NCBI GenBank assembly: GCA_005656395.1
Contig: SRSI01000037.1
Span: 372,001-436,000 of the forward strand
Source of the DNA: Strongyloides papillosus
Lineage: Eukaryota > Nematoda > Chromadorea > Rhabditida > Strongyloididae
Direction: 5' to 3'
DNA length: 64,000 nucleotides
Positions 48,871-60,871 of the stretch are shown in pieces; within the stretch, counting starts at the first letter, position 1; every line of letters begins with the position of its first letter. The position numbers and the translations under genes were made by a program. Below the pieces are notes generated by a model. The model was not told where the DNA came from and did no database searches. It saw only the letters and a program-made list of their open reading frames with translations.

Positions 48871-49430
48871 AATTAGCATTTTTTTACTGTGATTACATTG
48901 TTATGTGAACAGGAAGAAAGATATTTTTTAGAAAACTTTTACCAATGAAACTATATGAATAGCTTCATAAATACCTGAAAATAAAATGGATTTTAAAACA
49001 TTGAGAATTTCAACAATATCATGAAAAATGCTTATATATTATATATTTGTTCTTTCTTACTATTTGAATTTGTATTTTCTCAATTTTATTATACCATTTT
49101 ATCATTAAATACTTTATATTTATAAAACTTAATTATTATTGTTAATTTAAAAAAAACATAGGCTATTTTGCATGATTTATAATTTATGGAATTTTAAAAG
49201 AACTTTTTACGATCAATCAATTAAATTATATTTTTCATGCAAAAGTAGGTATAAAAAACTTTACTTGATCATATTTTAAAGAATGAAATCTTATTCGTAA
49301 AATCGAACATTTACTTTCTTTATAAGTTTATCACAATTTTAATAAATATTACTGCTCATAGAAACCAAATCTAACATAGTTTAATAATTTTACTATTTAT
49401 AATAAGTATAAAAAATAAAAAGTAATTTAT
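48698..49430. repeat. Inner, diverged continuation of the left arm
   Basis: From the end of the signal-peptide codons inward, the match to 54050-54776 continues but drops to something like four in five bases in the 3' flank (for example ACCTGAAAATAAAATGGATT and ATCATGAAAAATGCTTATAT are shared), with small indels. It fades out near 49.43 kb. Confidence 0.75.
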
Positions 49431-49539
49431 TAAATTTTTCTATTATTCCTAATTTTTACTATTTAAATAAATTATAAAACAAAAAATTTCATTTAATTTT
49501 ACAAAAATTATTCTAAAGACAAAACTCAAATAAGTTATC

Positions 49540-50240
49540 AAAAAAGCGGTTTTTTTGAACATAATAAAGTCCCTTTAGGCCGAAAACATTTAAAACCTTT
49601 TTTCCCTCTTTGTTAGAAAAAAAATACACCAAATGACTATTTAATCATAAAAATTGATTAAGTTTGAAAAGAATTATATCTGGAACAAAATTGATTTTTA
49701 CAAAAAAATGAATAAAAGCGAGAATGTTGTCATTCAAATTAACATAACTTCTTTCGTAGTTAAGTTATAAACTTCATCAGACTTTTATTTTTTAGGTAAG
49801 ATTTTAGATCTATATACCAGGTTTTTTTTATTTGTTTCCATCAAGTTGTGACTAATTTATAGCCATTTAACTTTTAATTTTCTTTTCCAACATTATTATT
49901 ATTTTTTGGTCAATAACTTGGTCGGTTTATAAGTAATATCTTAGATTTAGTATTTTCGTACTTTTCTGGCATTTGACCTTTCAAATGATTTATATAAACC
50001 ATCGTATCCTATTTATTTAAAAAAAACATTATTACATGATCAAATCTATGAAAAACAGGCAAAAAAAACGGTGGTTTTAAAAATAACTCGATCAATTATT
50101 GTTCAAAACATTTTTGACCCATTTTCCCCCTCAAGTTAGAAAAAAAACATATTTTTAACTACTTACTTATAAAAATTGTTTAAAATTGAAAAAAGTTATA
50201 GTAAAGACAAAATTTTTTCTTATTTCTTTTTATTATAGAG
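49540..50240 (-). repeat. Inverted piece of the 525-bp satellite in the palindrome spacer
   Basis: Read on the minus strand this matches the satellite at 30.3-32.4 kb: CAATTTTTATGATTAA, the GATGT-type box, TCTAAC box, and GGCC..TTAT..TTAAAA. The TCTAAC anchors (minus strand) lie near 49611 and 50134, again about 525 bp apart, so about 1.3 units are present. Confidence 0.65.
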
Positions 50241-51588
50241 AAATGACAATACAATTTTAGCAAATTTATTAAAAGTATTAAATTAATTTTTCCTATATAC
50301 GTGTCAAGAAATAGTGTATAAAAAATAATGAATTGACTAAATTTATTACAAATTATTCGTTGTCTTAATTTAATCTAATATACCTTATAGAAGTTTGAAA
50401 TATTAAACATAAAATCACAAAAAATATAATTTTAATATTTAGAAAAAATTGTCATTTAAATATTAGAAGCACTCACTTTTGTTAGAAAATTGCAATATTT
50501 TTTAAATTCAATATGAATTTGGTAAAAATATTACTGGTAAAAACACTTTTGTAAAATGAAATAAAAAGGTACTGTAAATTTTATATATTGATCAACATTG
50601 TATTATTTAAATAAATAGGCATGATTTATAGGAAATAAAAAAAATTCTTTATTATTTTTATTCAAAGTAATTAAACTTAGTTAAGAATGTTATGTGAATA
50701 GAAAATAAACGATAAATTGTTAAATAAATTAGTTATATCACTCAATTTTGTTACTTACATTCTTAAAAAAAATGAACTACTTTTGTAATATTACGTGGAT
50801 CCCTTTTATGTAAATAGGAATTCAATGGTACTGAAAATGTTAATATTTTTTTCACCAATATTATTTAATCAAAATTAATAAAATAGGATAATTTACTTAT
50901 TAAATTATTATTTTATAATGTGATATCATGGTTTTAGTATTTGAATTTAATAGCACTCTTAAATTAATGAATTTTTTATTGTCTTCAGTGAATGTTTTGT
51001 TAAAATCTTGCAGATAGAAAAAAATAAGTGATACATGGACACAATATTGGATGAAAAAGAGAAATCGAATGAAATTTTGTTTCAAAATGTTTTATTATTA
51101 TACTGAAATGTAATCATAAAAATTAATAATCTTATGTATGCATTATTACTGACAGAATATTCAATTACTGTTATATGAATTACGTTAAAAATTTCAACTA
51201 TTTTGCTTTTGTGATAGTTTATTGTGTTTTATGTAATAATTTCAATATTTTTTTAAAGAAAGGCTAGTTCATACGGTGTCATTCAAAATGAATAGAATTT
51301 TATTATTTTAAAATTTTAATCGTTATAAAATAAGAATTTAATAATTATTCTTTATTTTTGTAATGAATTTAAACAAATATGATTTACATATTAAATCATT
51401 AATAGTCAAAACAATTTTATAAATATTTTTTTAAATAAAATTAGATTCATAATCTAAAAATCAAAATCATTCATATTATCACGCCATTATACAATTTTTA
51501 ATTGTGTTTTATAATTATATATTAATTTTTAATGACTATATAAAATTTATATAAACGTCTTTAATTTAATAACATTTATTTTAAAGAA
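50241..51588. other. Spacer DNA without a gene
   Basis: AT-rich DNA upstream of peptide copy C. The 61-codon minus-strand frame at 50900 is low-complexity and unsupported. Confidence 0.45.
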
Positions 51589-51861
51589 ATGAAAACTATT
51601 TATATTATCTTTTTCCTTAGTTTCTTTATCGCTTGTGGCTCATATGGATCAAACTCTGTTGTATTTGAAGGCGTTACTATAGTTGGTAGATGTGATCGAT
51701 TGAAATGTGAAGGTAAATGTATGAAAGAATTAAAGCTCGGTATTTGTAACCATTATATAATAAAAGACAATCCTAGAACTAGAAAGCTTGAATGTCTATG
51801 TAAAAAGGTTACTTTAGAAGAACTTTTCAATCCTTCGACACAAATACCTGGAGGCATTTGA
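51589..51861 (+). CDS. Small secreted six-cysteine peptide, copy C
   Basis: A 90-residue precursor starting MKTIYIIFFLSFFIACGS, a signal peptide related to that of copies A and B (MKTIY.I). The mature part has six cysteines spaced Cx4Cx3Cx8Cx15CxC, one residue longer in two loops than in A and B, plus a C-terminal tail (EELFNPSTQIPGGI). It is rich in Lys, hence more basic. The context sequence TTTTAAAGAA just before the ATG resembles the TTCTTAAGAA of copy A. Divergent third member of the family, in the spacer. Confidence 0.7.
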   Translation: MKTIYIIFFLSFFIACGSYGSNSVVFEGVTIVGRCDRLKCEGKCMKELKLGICNHYIIKDNPRTRKLECLCKKVTLEELFNPSTQIPGGI

Positions 51862-52442
51862 ACCCTTCATTGTTTCAAAAAGTTTACTAAATCTGTTTAA
51901 AATTAATTGCAGAAATATAAAAAAGAAAATTGTAGCTTTTAAAAGCACTGTTTGCTACTATATGAAAATATCTTTAAAATTAAAAAATATTTATTTTTTG
52001 ATATATTATTTTTCATGTAGTTATTTTTTTCAAATATAAATCATTTTTAAAATATTGTACCGAATTAAGAATATAATAATATGACATATCAAAATTATTA
52101 TGAATGAAAACAATGTTAAAAGAAATAACCAACTTTTATCAATTGTCTTTTTATTTTTTATCTATTATTAAGCTCTATCAAATGACTTATAATTTTTTCG
52201 ACCACAAATTTATTTGTTTAATACAATTTTTGTTTAAAACAATTTTGTAATTTGATTCTTCCTTAGTCAAAAACATTTTTTAGTATTTTATGTTAAAAAA
52301 GAACGGAGATTTGAAGTCATAATAACTATTTTTTATGTTTTTATATAATTTTAAACGCTTTTTTCCTTATTACATAGTCAATTTCTAGAATACACAAAAA
52401 CGTTAGAAATGTTTCAGAGCCATTTTCATCGTTTTTTAAAAA

Positions 52443-52684
52443 ATGAAAATCATTTACACTACTTTTTTTTCTTGCTATTCTAAGTGAAATTGGATTTAAT
52501 CCTATCCATCTTTATTATCTTTTTAGAAAGTATTGTGATCAAACTGAGTGTGAATTAAACTGATAAAACAACGTACAATTGGAGTATCTAAGTCATTTGA
52601 TAAAGATAAAAACAAATTAAGGGTCGCGATCATGTTTTGAATGAATGTAGGTGTAAACTTTTTCGTAGATTAGATGAAGTTTAA
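52443..52684 (+). pseudogene. Decayed six-cysteine peptide gene, copy D
   Basis: It starts MKIIYTTFF like the family signal peptide, then loses frame after about 14 codons. Further on YCDQTEC matches the first two cysteines of the motif, but the codon where the third cysteine should stand is a TGA. Near the end NECRCK, the CxC pair, is still readable, followed by a stop at 52682-52684. The order of remnants fits copies A-C, so this is a dead paralogue. Confidence 0.6.
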
Positions 52685-52999
52685 TGATTTAAATAGTGCA
52701 TAGAAGTAAAAAAGAATAGATATTTTTTTTAAAAAAAAAGTTATGTTATTAATTTGATTATAATGAAAACCATAAATAAATAAAAAATCATTACTGATAA
52801 AATAATCATTTACCATTATTTGAAATTATTTCTACAATATAAAATTATTTGTTTCAAATAATATTTTAGATCATTTTATAGTCTTTTTCATATATAATTT
52901 AAAAAAATAGTTTTATATATAATTAGATGGACGATTTAATTTCTATTGATTTGAGTCCTTTCTAAGTCAAAAGAATTGCTAAAATATCACAATTTAAAA

Positions 53000-53900
53000 A
53001 TGAATTAAATTTTTTAAACGTTTTACTGTACAATAAAAAGTTCTAATTTATTATCATTCAATTTTTAAATATGTAATAGTCAATAAAATAGAAGATAATT
53101 TTCAAGTAAGTCCACAAAAATTAAGAATTCATTTATTAGATGCACAAAACTATTTATGTAATATTGTAAACACAAAAAACAAACAAATTTTGTCAATTTT
53201 CATAAAATGCAATAAAATGTCCAACCTATTTAAAAAAATAAGATTTTATTCAAATTTTAAAAATTTCAACAACTTAAATGTTTCAAGAACGCAAAATATT
53301 ATAATATCCTACAAATTTTACCGTTTTTATGAAAATATATTTATTTTTTCTACACTTTGAAGTAATACAAAGTTTATTTAATCTTGATGTTTTATATGAT
53401 ATTTTGGTCGTATTAGAGTCTGATCTTTTTTATAATATTTTATGAATTGCGTTATTAAAAGTCAATTTAATGCAAAGTTAAAAAATTTCCTAACAATAAT
53501 AATGAAAATGAATAAATATTTGACTACGAAAATTATCACCAATTAAAAATGTTATTTTAGTATTTGCTTTTTTTCTAAATTAAAATATTTAACTGTTATT
53601 TTTTACTACGAACAAAAATACATAATGTATTACAACTTTCATTAACTTAATTTTTATAGATAATCTTGAAAATCATTAGAAAATAATTGTGGCGATCAGT
53701 AGTGTATAATTTCATAAGGAAAATATATTTTATTATCCTTCAAACTATTGAAACATGTTTGAAAAATTTACTGTAATATGTTAGAAATGCTTTTTTTGAA
53801 TGTGTTTAAAATTATACATAAAAATATCTTCTAATCTTGTATCTTAAAATTTATTGTGTAAAACAACATAAGATTTAAGTTGACAATAAATTATAGAAAA
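53000..53900 (-). repeat. Older diverged copy of the peptide-gene upstream region
   Basis: Blocks such as GTCAATTTTCATAAAATGCAATAAAAT, ATATTTTGGTCGTA.TAGAGTCT and TAATAATAATGAAA..AATAA.. occur in the same order as in the right arm at about 55.15-55.75 kb, with many substitutions and gaps. It is in the orientation of copy B, so it marks another, older duplication of the same unit. Confidence 0.6.
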
Positions 53901-54049
53901 TATAAACTTTTTATTAATTGTTGCTTTTATTTTTATAAATCAAGGCAATTCAAATTTTATTAGGTGGGACAAATTTATAACATTCTAAGCAAACCTTTGT
54001 CCTCTTTTTTGTGTGTACATAATGTTATTATCATATCTATATTATACAT

Positions 54050-54776
54050 ATGCAATTTTTAATAAATATTTTTTATACTTAATATAAATAGTAAAATTTT
54101 TTAACTATGTTAGATATAGTTTCTATGAGTAGTAATATTTATTTAAATCGTGATTAACTTATAAAGAAAATGAATGTCCGATTTTACGAATAAGATTTAA
54201 TTTTTTTTAAATATGACCAAGTAAAATTTTTGTATGAAGAATATGAGTTAATTAATTGATTGTAAATATCTCTTTTAAAATTCCATAAATTATGAATCTT
54301 ACGTAATAGTCTATCTTTTTTTAAATTAATAATAATAATTAAGTTATATAAATATAAAGTATTTAATGACAAAATGAATATGATACAATTGAGCAAATAC
54401 ACATTAAAATATTATAAAAGAACAAATATATAATATATAAGCATTTTTCATGATATTGTTGCAACGCCCAATGTTTTAAAATCCATTTTATTTTCAGGTT
54501 TTTGTGAAGTTATTCATATAGTATCAGTGATAAAAAATTTTTAAAAATTATCTTTCTTACTGCCCACAAAACAATGTAATCACAGTAAAAAAATGTTAGT
54601 TTAATCCCATCCTGGGCGAGGATAACATTTACATAAACCATTTTTAAAAATAAGTAGAAAAGTCCAATTCTCCACGCATTGTGCGTAACTATCAGCGTAA
54701 CATTCATTTACACATATGTCTTTATCACAATAACCTTCTACTTGTATATAAAAAGGTTCAAATTCTCTTTGTTTAG
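54050..54776. repeat. Inner, diverged continuation of the right arm
   Basis: Reverse complement partner of 48698-49430, including the mature-peptide codons of copy B and its 3' flank. The minus-strand 72-codon frame at 54184 is not conserved as protein in the partner. Confidence 0.7.
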
Positions 54777-54828
54777 CAGCGTTGATATAAAGAATAGCAA
54801 AAGTCAAAATAAGATAAATAGTCTTCAT
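54601..54828 (-). CDS. Small secreted six-cysteine peptide, copy B
   Basis: A 75-residue precursor with signal peptide MKTIYLILTFAILYINA, identical to copy A, and a mature part with the identical cysteine spacing Cx4Cx3Cx7Cx14CxC. Only the cysteines, a YCDK-ICV core and a few others are shared with copy A. Upstream DNA is part of the near-identical arm, so both genes should be expressed alike. It ends RPGWD. Six cysteines imply three disulfides. Function unknown; the CxxxC..CxC pattern is CS-alpha-beta-like. Confidence 0.75.
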   Translation of the reverse strand: MKTIYLILTFAILYINAAKQREFEPFYIQVEGYCDKDICVNECYADSYAQCVENWTFLLIFKNGLCKCYPRPGWD

Positions 54829-56692
54829 TTCTTAAGAAAGCAAATGTTATAATTTTAGATATTTAAAGTTTCTTATATATTATTAAAATTGAATATACAA
54901 TGAGAAAAAAGCTTTAAAGAATTGTATAATAAATATGTAATAATTATATAATATTGAATTAAATGTTTTTTCGGCTTTTTTACATAAAATATTTAAAAAT
55001 ATGCTTTGATCATGAAAAATAAAGATAAGAAAATTTATTTTATCATATTTAAAATGCAACAAATAATGATATTTTAATAAAATCTAAAAAATTATATTTC
55101 ATGTGGTTTTTAATAGAAAATTATTATTAAAAGCATTTTCAAAAAAATGGGACAGATTTTGACAATTTTTCATAAAATGCAATAAAATATTAAACAACAA
55201 CAAGAATATTGTAAAAGAAATAAATATGAAGTTGGAGCATACTTTTTCCTGTATTTTTTCCAAAAGTATATATTTTTTGACATTTTTAAAGTACCGTAAC
55301 TTTTATGTAATCTTAATATTTTATGTGATATTTTGCTCGTAATGGAGTCTAAGTTCTTGTAATAATATTTTATGAAGTACGTTATCAGAAGTCAATTTCA
55401 TAAAAGTTGTTAACGTTTTTAACAAAAATCATTCTTTAAAACAACCCATTGTCAATAATAATTTGAGAAATTCCATAGTAATAATAATGAAAGGAATAAT
55501 TTTTTTTAACCACACGGAGTATTGTTAATTAAAAAAGTGTTACTTTAGTATTTACATTTTTTTTAAGTCAAAATATTTAAAAGTTATATTTTAGCTATGA
55601 ACGAAATCGCAAAGTGTTTTATAACTTTATTTTAAAGATTATCCTGAAAGACAATACAAAGAGTGTAATTTCATAAGTAATTATAACTTCTTATAATTCA
55701 AACTATTAAAAATATTAACAAAAATACGTTTATATGTTAAAAAATGAACTTCATGAAAGTAATTTTATAAAAAAATTTAACTCTAATCTTGTATTTCGAA
55801 ATTTTTTTGTACAGACAACATAAGTTAAAAGTTGAAAACAAAATCAGAGATAAATAGGACCTTATTTTTATAATTTTTTAAATTATCTTTTAAATTTTAT
55901 TTGCTAATTAATTGCGATAAAATTAGTCGCAAATAAAAAAAAGTTAAATTTTGTTTGAAGAACTAATTTACTACATTTACAAAGATCAGTATCCTTTTTG
56001 TTGTGAGCAGTTGTTTTTGGTCTTAGAAGTTTATGAAATATCATTAAAAGTTATATTTGTATAATAATTGTTAAATGAAAATTAATGTGGTTTCAACAAA
56101 TTATCTTTTTGCTCATACTTTTTAAAATAATGAAATTACTGAAAAGAATTTTAATAAATTTTGATAACAATTATTATGAAATTTAAATAGATTGTCATTA
56201 AGAATTTGATTTTATGATAATATTAAGAGAAATTTTATAGATTTAAAAGTGACATGTGAATAATCCATTAAATGAGAAGAGTACGATTATATAAAGATAC
56301 TGAAGGTGGACATCTGAAACATGTGATTGTAAATATTGAATATATGGTACATTTTATGATTGAAGATAATTTTAACATGCTCTAAATGTTTTTTATAGGA
56401 ATATTATTAAGAATAATGATAAAAGAATAATCTTAAATGTTATCTTCTATAATAAAAACTAAAATTTTACCATGAATGTACATAATATTTTTTGGTATTT
56501 TTTGAATCATATACTATATATTTTAATATTTTTAAGTAGAAAAGATGTAAAATATCGTTAAAAAGTGCGAAAAACATTGCTAAAATCTTAAATAAGTGCT
56601 ATTTTTACCATAATTTGTACAAAAAAAAAAGTTGGAAAATTGAAGTTTAAAATGTCCCAAACTTTTTTTAGGGGTCCAAAATAGAAAAGAAA

Positions 56693-56764
56693 CTCTCTGG
56701 CGGGGAATCGAACCCCGGTCTCGCACGTGACAGGCGCGGATACTCACCACTATACTACCAGAGA
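56693..56764 (-). tRNA. tRNA-Asp(GTC), right copy
   Basis: Identical to the left copy at 46710-46781, including flanks. All stems and the B box are intact. Confidence 0.95.
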
Positions 56765-57949
56765 TACCAGAAACCACCTGGGAAATTTTCAAGCACGCAT
56801 TTTCGGGCTTTTTTGCATTTTTTTCAAACATTTCAGTACATAAGCGTTTAAGAAGTAAAAATAATAATTATTGTCAATAAATATCTGTAAATATTAAAAT
56901 ATTCATACGCAAACGACTTTATAATCATGAAAAACGATAAGTTTCAATGTACCAATAAAGTACATAATTAATCTAATAATAAGATTATAGATGCGTTTAT
57001 CGGTAATCAAACTGGATTAAATTGCTTTTTTATCTGCAATTTTTTAAAATTTGCTTGTCAACCGCAAATGACATTTTGATTTTGTGTTTGCCATTTTATA
57101 ACAGATTTAATTAAAAAACCTTTTAAATCTTCTTGTTCCGATAATAATAAATCTGTTTTCACAAGAAACTTGGATTTATACATCATTGAATTGGCAATAA
57201 GAATTGAGATATATTACACACTCTTTCAATTAATTCCTTTCATTTTACTGTTATGAAAAAGTATCAAATTCACTACAAATTCCTACTAGAAAAGTTTATA
57301 TGAAGTTAAAATGTGAATAAATTAATTTTTTTATTAATCACTAGAAAATGAAAATTTTTAATAAAAATAAGAAAGATATTGCCAAACTTCATTCTAATAG
57401 AAAGTTCTCAATTACGACTACTGTTGTTTTATGAAAGCAGAATATTTCAAAATGAGAAAATTACATTAAGTTAATTTGAACAAGTTTTGTCATTAATAAG
57501 ATTTTTTATTATTAAGAACTTTGTATATTTTGTTCATTTTTTTAAAATCAAAAATTGTCCTAAATAAACTTTCGTAGAAAAAAGGTATTTTTTTGAATGA
57601 CTATTAATCGCACATTTATTAATTCGGTAATAAACAATTTATTGATAGTAATTTATTTATATACTATAACAATTTGATTACTAATTATTTCACACTTATA
57701 AAACTTGAAACAAAAGACTATATTGACAGAGATGTCAGGAGATAAATTGAAGTTTCTATAAAAGTTAATTTTGTATATATTTTCTCATAAAATTATCATA
57801 GAGGTTAAGAAAATTAACTACTTTATAAAATAATATATTTATATACAGAAAACTTGCATAAGAACGACTTGATAAAAGTGGAAAAAATTAAAAAAAATAT
57901 ATTTTAACGAACAAAATACATCGATTGTACTTGTGAAAAAGTTTGTAGA

Positions 57950-58021
57950 TGCGTTTATCGGGAATCGAACCCGAATCGGCCGCTTGGAAGGCGGCCATGC
58001 TGACCATTACACCATAAACGC
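57950..58021 (-). tRNA. tRNA-Gly(TCC), intact right copy
   Basis: 72 nt with discriminator A. Acceptor GCGTTTA/TAAACGC, anticodon stem GCCGC/GCGGC around loop CTTCCAA (anticodon TCC), T stem TCGGG/CCCGA with TTCGATT loop. This is the only functional tRNA-Gly of the pair. Confidence 0.95.
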
Positions 58022-58530
58022 GCGTACCCCTGGAAATACCAATTTTTCCGTTCATACACGTGGTCTAATTTTTTTTTTAAATTTAAGAACTCAATTAATA
58101 TATAGTAATTATGTTTTAATTTAAAGAACAATAAATTATTTGTTTGTTTTTTTTTGTAAGCTTATTTATTGTTAAATCACTTAAAAAGTAGTAAATGTTC
58201 TTCAAATATTAAGAAATGTAAATAAAGATTAGATCAAAAAATTCCATTTCTATTTTCATTAAACACATATCCTAACAATTTGGTAGAAAAGATGTACATA
58301 GATACATTTAATTAGCTGCATATCTTTTAAAAGTCTTGTAAAATTGTACATTACAGGAAAAATATTACGAATATTTGTTTGAATTACATAATATTTTATT
58401 TAGAATATTCAAGTTGAAAAATTGGTGTTTTGAATGAATAGGCAATTTACACATAATTTTTACGATTATTTATAAACTTAAAAATGCCAAAAACAGGAAT
58501 TATAAACAATATCAAAAAGAAACTAAAAAA

Positions 58531-58643
58531 ATTCAAAATTTCGGTAGTTAAAATTGGAAGCTATTTCTAGCTTCATCCCAAAATTTGGAACACTGAAGGA
58601 TTAAACTCAGAATTCAATTTTACCTCAACTGGGTTTTTTAACC
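58531..58643 (-). ncRNA. Spliced-leader-like RNA gene (right copy)
   Basis: Mirror of 43918-44030: leader at 58643-58624, donor GTAAAAT next, Sm-like site, and the 7-bp hairpin at 58574-58557. No difference from the left copy was seen in these elements. Confidence 0.75.
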
Positions 58644-58939
58644 AACGATATTATAGAAATACCAACCTAATCTATTTCGTTTCATTCACTTATAAAGTTT
58701 ATGTCACTTTGATAGAGAATAAATGTATATGTATAATAACATTATAAGGTCAATGTATTAAAAGAAAATTCCAAAAAAAATAACTGTTATATAAATAAAT
58801 ATTATAAGTTTTTAGTTATTAAAGTTTAAAAAATTTATTTATCATAATAATAAAATTTTTCTTATATATTAGCCTATTTGATCTAGAGTTTATCATAAAA
58901 TATATATGTTAATAATCATGTAAAAAAACGATTTAAGTG

Positions 58940-59058
58940 TCTTACGCTCATATCCTACTGAGTGCACCGGATCCCGTCCGATCTCCGAAGTGAATCAGTT
59001 GCGAGCTATCTTAGTACTTGGATGGGAGACCTTCTGGGAACTGTTAGTGCCGTAAGTC
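58940..59058 (+). rRNA. 5S rRNA, intact right copy
   Basis: Begins GTCTTACGCTCATATCC and ends GTGCCGTAAGTC with an oligo-T terminator (TCTTTTTG) directly after. The 5' and 3' ends pair (CTTACG/CGTAAG). Internal control region TAGTACTTGGATGGGAGACC is present. It diverges from the SL-like gene. Confidence 0.93.
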
Positions 59059-59971
59059 TTTTTGCCTTTATTAATTAAATACTTTATAATTCTTTTTTTA
59101 ATAAATGTTCTAATTTACTCATATTTTTTTTAAAAGTGTAATCTAAATTTATTAAAAATCATACTGTTTGAAATGTTCTCATGATTTACGAAACTGTAAA
59201 ATATTGTTATAAGTTTTATTAAATCTTATCTTAGAAATTATAACGTTTTGTATTTTTCTTTAAAATAAAAGCTGGTATACATAATTTTTATAATTTCCTA
59301 TGAATATTAAATTAAATTATAAAAAACTTTTTAATGAGAAATATCTTAACATTAGAATTTTTTATTTTTATTGCTTTCTGGAATAATTTATATATGTGAT
59401 GCTTTAAGTAGCCAATTCAAATACATTAATTTTTGTTACTTTAATATATTTTAACGATCGTATTCGAATTCAACGCACGAAAGTATATAAGAATATATTC
59501 TTTGTTTTGCCAAAAAATACTATTGATAAAAGTAATCAGTATTTAAAAAAAGTTATAATTTGTACAAATATAGCAGAATATTGATAAAATAAATGGTCCA
59601 TATGAAAAATTAGCTTTGTATTTATATAATAAATGCAAAGTAAACAACGTAGGAGAAAATAATACGACTTTAACCTTGTACTAAGTCAAGCTGTGAATCA
59701 TCAAAGCTTTTTCAAATGATTATTAAATATAATTTGTAGTAATTTGTAAAATAATTTTAATCTATTAAAAAATTATAGTAATATTTTTAATTACTTATTT
59801 TGTATTTTTAATTCATAGTTCAACATTTTTTTAATAAGGAAATTTTATTGTTTTTTTACATCTTCCCTATAATAAAATAAACAAATTTGCTTTCTAATAA
59901 TCAAAAAAAAAAGTTATCGATATTAAGTAAACAAAAGAAACAATAAAAGTTTTTTTAAAATTTTAAATTAA

Positions 59972-60871
59972 ATACCACTCTTTGGCAGTTGTCACATCAC
60001 ATTTATTATTTTATCTATTTTATTTTATCAACATCAAGCATACGAAAATAATATAAGAAGTAGCGATACTGAATTATCAAATTTAGTTGAAAATGATTTA
60101 TCTTATTCATTAAAAAATAATATTAGACAAGATTCTACGATTAATTTATTGACTGAAAATAGTGAAACTAATTATCTACAAAAACGACAAGCTAGTGAAA
60201 GTGGTGGACGAAAAAAGTTAAAAAAACTGTAAAAAAACAATAAAGAAAACCACACGGAGAATGTATTGACCACAAACAAGAACAATAAGAAGAGTTTCAC
60301 AAGTAAAAACTACAACCAGACTATTTACAACTAAAACATCTTCAAATAAAAAACCAACATCTACTGCAACGTCTACAACAACAAGTACCACTACAACAAG
60401 ATCTGATTATTTAATTAGATATATAAATAAAGTAAGGAATTTATTTATTTTTTTAAATTAATATTTTATAGACTTTAAATGATGTTAAAGAATTACGTAA
60501 AGAACACAGTAGAACTCTACCTATTGTTAATGAAACTTTGACTATGAAAGCTTAAAATTACACAAATTCTTTTGTTTTTTCTAATACTACATCGCCTGAA
60601 AAAAGCTGACGGTCAATTAAATTATTATTTGCCCTTAAATTCGCTACTAATTTTTGATGCCGTGAAACATTGGAAATTAAGTTCAATCAATGAAGATGTA
60701 AGTACAATGGAAGAAAAACTCAAAGATAGAGAATACGGACAAATGATATCGAAATTAAGTAACTATATTGGTCGTGGAATTAGTGAAACTAAATTAATTG
60801 TTACTCTTAGCTGTATGTTCGATCCATCGAGAAAATTGTCTGATGAAACTGCAGATAATTTGAAAGAATAA
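59972..60871 (+). pseudogene. Degenerate secreted mucin-like protein gene (right copy)
   Basis: Same content and same lesions as the left copy at 35689-36588; the 99-codon terminal frame is identical in the two arms. The initial ATG is missing (ATA follows a stop). Stops occur after KKLKKL, in the Thr-rich part (TGA after RRMY) and before the last block (KS-TGA), with frame changes between blocks. Confidence 0.6.
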
